Shown in pieces: positions 59,349-64,000 of a stretch of 64,000 nt of DNA. The notes under the pieces were generated by a model, which saw only the letters and a program-made list of their open reading frames with translations, made no database searches and was not told the origin of the DNA. The DNA is from Aspergillus flavus. Its lineage: Eukaryota; Ascomycota; Eurotiomycetes; Eurotiales; Aspergillaceae. The stretch is taken from contig NC_092410.1 of NCBI RefSeq assembly GCF_009017415.1, positions 2,418,001-2,482,000 on the forward strand. The letters run 5' to 3'. Position numbers and translations under genes: made by a program. Positions within the stretch are counted from its first letter, which is position 1. Every line of letters begins with the position of its first letter.

Positions 59349-59907
59349 ATGTCTGTACCGGCATTACAGCGTGACACTGCCTTCCAGGTGCGATCCTTGG
59401 TATGTACTCTAGAAATATTCCCCTGTTGTGGTGGGATTGGACTGACCCTCGATTGAATTTGGGTATAGTTTCGCTCCTTGCTCCGTCAGTCGTCTCAGTT
59501 CTCCAATTATAACTTCCGCGAGTACGCTCGCCGGCGGACGAGGGATGCTTTCCGTGAACACCAACGCGAGACGGAAGACAGGAGGATACAAGAGTTGATC
59601 CAGGATGGTTTACAGAACTTGCGGATGATGAAGGTCAGTAATGGATATCTTGCAACCACGTTCTGATACCCCACCGGTTCTTGCAATACGGCTTTCTACT
59701 CCGGGATCGCTGACATATATTTTAGAGACAAACCGTCATCAGTCAGTTCTATCAAATGGACAAGCTGGTTGTTGAAGGTCAGAAGACGGTTAGTAGAGCC
59801 TATTGATGCATCACCAGTAGCCCACCGGACATGGAGCTCATTGACTTCTACAGGGAAAGCAAACTGGAAAGGAAGGGGATATTGTTCGTCAGAAAGATAC
59901 TGGGTAA
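59349..59907 (+). CDS. isd11: Mitochondrial Fe-S cluster biogenesis protein Isd11 (LYRM4)
   Basis: Four exons (59349-59399, 59469-59633, 59726-59788, 59854-59907) give 110 residues. Isd11 binds and stabilises the cysteine desulfurase Nfs1 in the mitochondrial matrix and is essential for Fe-S cluster synthesis. The LYR-type motif is present as LFRSLLR, followed by [21 protein letters not shown], the hallmark of Isd11 rather than other LYR proteins. [28 protein letters not shown] forms the later helices. The C-terminal Lys/Gly-rich tail is short. Exon phases are all zero. Identification is strong despite the small size. Confidence 0.94.
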
Positions 59908-60429
59908 GATGAGTGTGAAGCTCTCGTGTTACAGACATACTAATCTACGCCACAGTTGGGATTAATTGAAACCAAAAGATCACGAATGAATAAGCGGTTG
60001 ACACCACAGGAGGTTCGGGAAGAGACTTGATTTTCCAATCCGATGGGGACAGATGATGATGTGATCGAATCCAATAGACTTGAGGTGTTTCTTGTATTAT
60101 TAATGAAACAGTTACATTGTAGGTAGCGCAGTCTCTTATCTTCAGAATGCCGATTCTTCCCTCATCCTACCTGCAGATTATAATGTAGAGATGTTGCCAA
60201 TGTGAGTGTACTGTAGTTGTGATCACGTGATGATATCGTTCCCTTTCCCGCGACTCCATCGCATCGCGACAGAGACCCCGACAATCCCCCAAGTTGCGCT
60301 CATTAGCCAACGATCTCTTCCATTAGTCACGCCTCTTTGCTTCAGCCGCATAGTTAGCGGTACTGAGGTATTTGGCATATTCATTCTCTCTCGGGTTGCG
60401 AAGGGAAGATCGCAAAACCCCTGTTCATC
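59908..60429. other. Spacer ISD11 - P/Q-rich gene
   Basis: This tandem spacer of about 520 bp holds the ISD11 3' flank and the downstream promoter. No gene or RNA was recognised. Confidence 0.35.
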
Positions 60430-63400
60430 ATGCCACCTACTGTAGGTTTCTCCGCGGTGACATCGCTATCGGCTACCCGAATCTTCCTCATATGCAACAA
60501 GGACGGAAACTACATATTAAGGGTTATTGGCTTACTGACAATCCCATAGTTCAGATCTTCACGCTCCGGTCGTCAATTCGGCGATGGCGCCAACCGCACT
60601 AGAACCGGCCAGATCGACCACGATGTCTTCGAAGGACTTCCGGTTCGACGATGGACGCGCCAGCTACAGACCGTCTCCCAAACCCCCAAGCTTGACGGAC
60701 AAGAATCATTTGTAGAAGGTCCCGGCGGAAAGCAAACGATTCCAGAACACCCAATGCCCAAAGACAGTCATTTATTAACCCCCATGAGTAGAGCGCTCCT
60801 CCGTGCGGCCCGTGCGGGGTGCATATATATTCGCAAAGCCACAAAAGATGCAGAGGACGAAGAAAAGGAGGTTACAGATGTGGAAGAACAGCCGACCTTG
60901 CAGACTGCGGAGCGTAGCTTTGTCACGCGCAAGTGGACCACGGTCCCCAGGCACTTGGAGAACTCGGAGGTCGAATTTCTTGCTAAGAGACGACCGGGCT
61001 TGCCGTCATTATACGGTGCCACGACCTCTGGTGCCAATGGCGCTGAAAATGGGTCTGCGCCAATGAGGAGGACCCGCTTCAAGAAAGTTGACCCGACAAG
61101 TGGAAACATCTCTATCTACGAGGCCTGGGTCCCGGAAGGGCATAAGATTGAAGGAGAAATCACCGACGACTCTCAACTCGTACCAGAAAACAGTGAAACA
61201 ATCGTTACACCCGAGGCTCCTGCTCCTGGTACAGTTATTGAAGGTGTCGGCGTGGTCAATGCAGAAGGCGTAGTTGTGGCAGATCCAGCCTCAGCGGCTG
61301 TCATGACTCCTCCGAAGAGGCGCCCCCCACCTCCTAAACGTAAGGCGAAGGGCTTCGGGAAAGGAAGGAGGAAGAAGGTCATGTTTGCTCCTGGTGAGGG
61401 AGCAGATGCAAATGCCGTACATGGAGCCGGCACTGGAGCGGTCGATGGCATCGCCGAACCAGGTTATGGTAAAGAGGATGCGGATAGGTCGCAGATGTCA
61501 GTCGACCAGAATGGCCAGGATGAAGAAGAAGACGACGGTGAGGAGGGCGAGGAAAGCGACGAGGGCGATGAGTCAATGCTAGATGCTAAGACACCAGAGA
61601 CTCCGCTTCACCAGCCTAGTGCAGAACCGACAAATGATCCAGCTTCTGGACCTGTGGCGGAACCGGTTCCTACTTCTACTGCACCCGCTACGGAATCCGT
61701 GGTTGCTTCACAACCGCCAGCTCCAAACCCTCCAGCTGTCGCCTCAGATTCATCTGCGCAAGCATTCCCGCAACCACCTGCAGTACCCACCATGCCACTC
61801 GCACCACAACAGCCCTTCCAGTCTATCCAGCCAAGTACCGATCTACCAAGCTCTACTGTTCCTCCCACAAAGCCAACCCAAGAACTGACACCTGCTGAGG
61901 ATGTGGAGATGACCGATGTCAACCCAGATTTACCCGGTGTCGATACCAATGCTGCACCCTTAACCCAAACAACACCGAGTACTCAACAGCAGGCAACCCC
62001 ACAGGTCATTGAAACACAGACTGAGACAACCATGGCTGCAGTCCCTGCACAACCTCAAGACATCCCGCGGGTCACTGCACCGGACCCATTCCCAGTCGTG
62101 AAGAGTGAAGATCCGACTGAGAAACCATTGGAAGTTCCTCCGATGGAACAGACTGACTTGGTAGTCCAAGCAGGTGTCGAGGACGAGAATGTGAAATTGA
62201 AACCCCCGGCTAGCCTTCCAGAGATGCCGCCACCAGAACATGCTCCTCAGCCAGAGCAGGCACTCCAGCCACAACAGACTACCCAGCCAGGACAAACTCA
62301 CCATCCACAACCGACCCATCAGTTAGAAAACACGCCTAAGTTAGAGCAAGCCGCCGAACCAGAACAAGCTTCCCAATCGGAACAAATTCCTCAGTCAGAG
62401 CCAGCTTCGCATCCCGAGCCAGCCTTCGCCGCCCAGCCAGCCGGTGATATTATGGGGAACAATGAATCCAGTCTCCTGGACAGTTTAGAAGCAAGTTTAG
62501 GGCATGCTCCGGGCGTAGAGAAAGGCAGTGAAGCTCAGTTCGGTGAGCAAACAGAGGCTCTATCTGACCATAACGCCGGCCATCCCAGTACAGAGACTAC
62601 CCAGCAACCTGGATCCATGGAGATAGATGTTGACACCATGGACCCGTCAACTGAGCCATCCTTGCAAACACCAGCGCCACAACCTACCGAGCCCATTGAG
62701 CCGGTGGCTGACCAACCACCCAACCAAGTCCCTGAGATTGCTACTGGAAACAGCGCAGAGCAAGCCGCAGAACTCCCTAAGGAACATACACAGCCCCCAG
62801 CAGAGACACCAATAGAACCATCAATAGAGCCTGCCACTCAAGAATTCACGCAAACTTCCGTCGAGCAGCCGGTCGAGCAGCCGGCCGAGCCTGCCATGGA
62901 ACAGACTGAGCCGAAAGCGGAGGAGCCGGCCCCAGTGCAGGTAGAAGAACCACTTGGAGAGCCCCAAGGAGCACAACAACCTGAAGCACAACCAGAACCG
63001 ATTTCACAACAGAGCTCAGCAGAGGACATAGAACCTGCTCCTGCTAGTAATTCAGAACCACCTGCAGCACCACTCCCAGAACCACCGCAAGAAACGCCTA
63101 TCGAGCAGTTTCCACAGCCTACGGAGCAAGAAGTAGCGCAACCCTTCCTGGAAGCACCGGTGAAGCCGGCAATAGAACAAGTAGGCGAGGGAGCCGGTGT
63201 TTCTCAACCAGAGACGACACAGCCTCTCCAGGAGGATGAACCTGCGCCGCCACAGCAACCGGCTGAACCCCAGCCACCCCAGGCTGCAACTCCACCTGCA
63301 CCAACCGGTACAGAAGATGCCCAGCCTAGACCCATTGAGACCAGTGAGACCAGTGAAACCCACGATTTCACTGCACCCAATTTCTCTCCGATATCTGACC

Positions 63401-63510
63401 TGAACCCTGAGCTTGAAAAGAAGGAGGAAATAGAAGCGCAGCCAAAAGCAGGGGAGGCAGGAGAACCAGCACCACCAGGACCTGACACTGTTCAAAACCC
63501 ATCAAACTAA
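60430..63510 (+). CDS. Conserved Eurotiales P/Q/E-rich protein (LYR-family-annotated homologues)
   Basis: A 12-nt first exon (60430-60441, MPPT) joins in phase to one long exon (60550-63510), giving 990 residues. I extend upstream of the obvious ATG at 60754 because the frame stays open and reads RSSRSGRQFGDGANRTRTG and VRRWTRQLQTVSQTPKLDGQ, which look conserved. The structured part is N-terminal: SRALLRAARAGCIYIRKA, FVTRKWTTVPRHLENSEVEF and TRFKKVDPTSGNISIYEAWV. A basic cluster (PPKRRPPPPKRKAKGFGKG) is a likely nuclear localisation signal. From about residue 330 the chain is imperfect Pro/Gln/Glu/Thr repeats (many EP, QP, PAE words). I recall homologues annotated as LYR family proteins in Aspergillus, but no clear LYR domain is visible. 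The function is unknown. The basic N-part followed by an acidic disordered tail suggests a nuclear scaffold role (inference). Confidence 0.8.
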
Positions 63511-64000
63511 TCTGCACATAGTATAGTATTTGCTGGGGGGGGGAGGTATAGGGTCTGTTGATTCAACTGAGATCTTGTTTGACGAGGCGTAAATCGGTGT
63601 ACGGTGTTACAAATAAATATATGCCGGAATGGGGATTTGGACTTTAGGACCAGGCATATTTGGATCCATCACATGTTGTATCATAAGAGTATTCATAAGT
63701 CATAACCTCGTATAAAACACACCCCTCCCGCTCCCGCGAAGAGTCGTATATCGCGGAGGCCAAGAAGCGATTGAAAACAAATCATGCCATTTAATGCCTT
63801 GTGTAAGTTAGTAATGGTTCCGACGTTCAAGTGATTGTAAACTAGTCACAAGTCGTCGGATGGGCTGTTGAACATGACTGGTAGGATGGGTCTACCAAGT
63901 TATAAATATATATTCTAGTATAACATGCACTTGCATATCGAGCTCTCCACCACAATGCCACAGGGATTGACGATCTCATTAGCAAAGTAAAAGTTCATTC
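63511..64000. other. Terminal non-coding stretch
   Basis: This is the 3' flank of the P/Q-rich gene, with a G-run at 63535-63542. No other feature was seen before the window ends. Confidence 0.35.

Noticed and set aside
1..64000. tRNA genes, CRISPR arrays, transposases, secondary-metabolite cluster
   Set aside because: No tRNA-like B-box with a foldable partner, no regularly spaced repeats, no DDE or reverse-transcriptase motif and no PKS/NRPS/terpene core enzyme was seen by eye. COQ1 is the primary-metabolism polyprenyl synthase.

Overview
The window is nuclear DNA of a filamentous ascomycete, almost certainly a member of the Eurotiales (Aspergillus/Penicillium type). The genes are split by many short introns (about 40-130 nt) with fungal GTANGT donors and CTAAC-like branch points. 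The best diagnostic is the gene order SLA2 - MAT1-1-1 - APN2 - COX13 - APC5, the classic mating-type neighbourhood of this order. Genes were rebuilt by hand-splicing open frames. Where an exon chain is given, the reading phase was checked across every junction.

Layout: 1-2060 (-) Zn2Cys6 transcription factor, running off the left edge; 2532-3989 (+) FEN1/RAD27 flap endonuclease; a 2.5 kb spacer; 6537-7773 (+) linker histone H1, with an apparent one-base frameshift near its end; a 3 kb spacer with microsatellites; 10870-13571 (+) PI4P 5-kinase (MSS4); 15094-16985 (-) TAF12; 18325-19179 (-) DASH subunit Spc34, divergent from 19828-21921 (+) proteasome Rpn3; 22611-24030 (+) COQ1 polyprenyl diphosphate synthase; 25072-27875 (+) Nvj2/TEX2-like SMP-domain lipid-transfer protein.

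The mating-type region spans about 28.7-43.1 kb: SLA2 (+), MAT1-1-1 alpha-box gene (-), APN2 (-), COX13 (+) and APC5 (-). Only the MAT1-1 idiomorph gene is visible and no HMG-box MAT1-2-1 was found, so the strain looks like a MAT1-1 partner of a heterothallic species. A dispersed 5S rRNA gene lies just upstream of APC5.

From about 43.5 to 51.3 kb the DNA is gene-poor and looks AT-rich. It holds a Dabb-domain protein, a small unidentified two-exon gene and a DUF3176 membrane protein. Then come a GPI-anchored serine/threonine-rich cysteine protein (51366-51926), an EGF-domain membrane protein (52636-55136), an unresolved region with a possible small gene (about 55.9-56.7 kb), a VMA22-like V-ATPase assembly factor (57756-58664), the Fe-S biogenesis protein ISD11 (59349-59907) and a long P/Q/E-rich conserved protein (60430-63510).

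Most genes are housekeeping (DNA repair, chromatin, kinetochore, APC/C, proteasome, ubiquinone, respiration, endocytosis). The distinctive feature is the MAT1-1 locus. No new multi-gene system was recognised. The most unusual signals are the histone H1 frameshift, a 5-nt FEN1 exon carrying the catalytic-site aspartate, and unidentified small genes in the gene-poor block.
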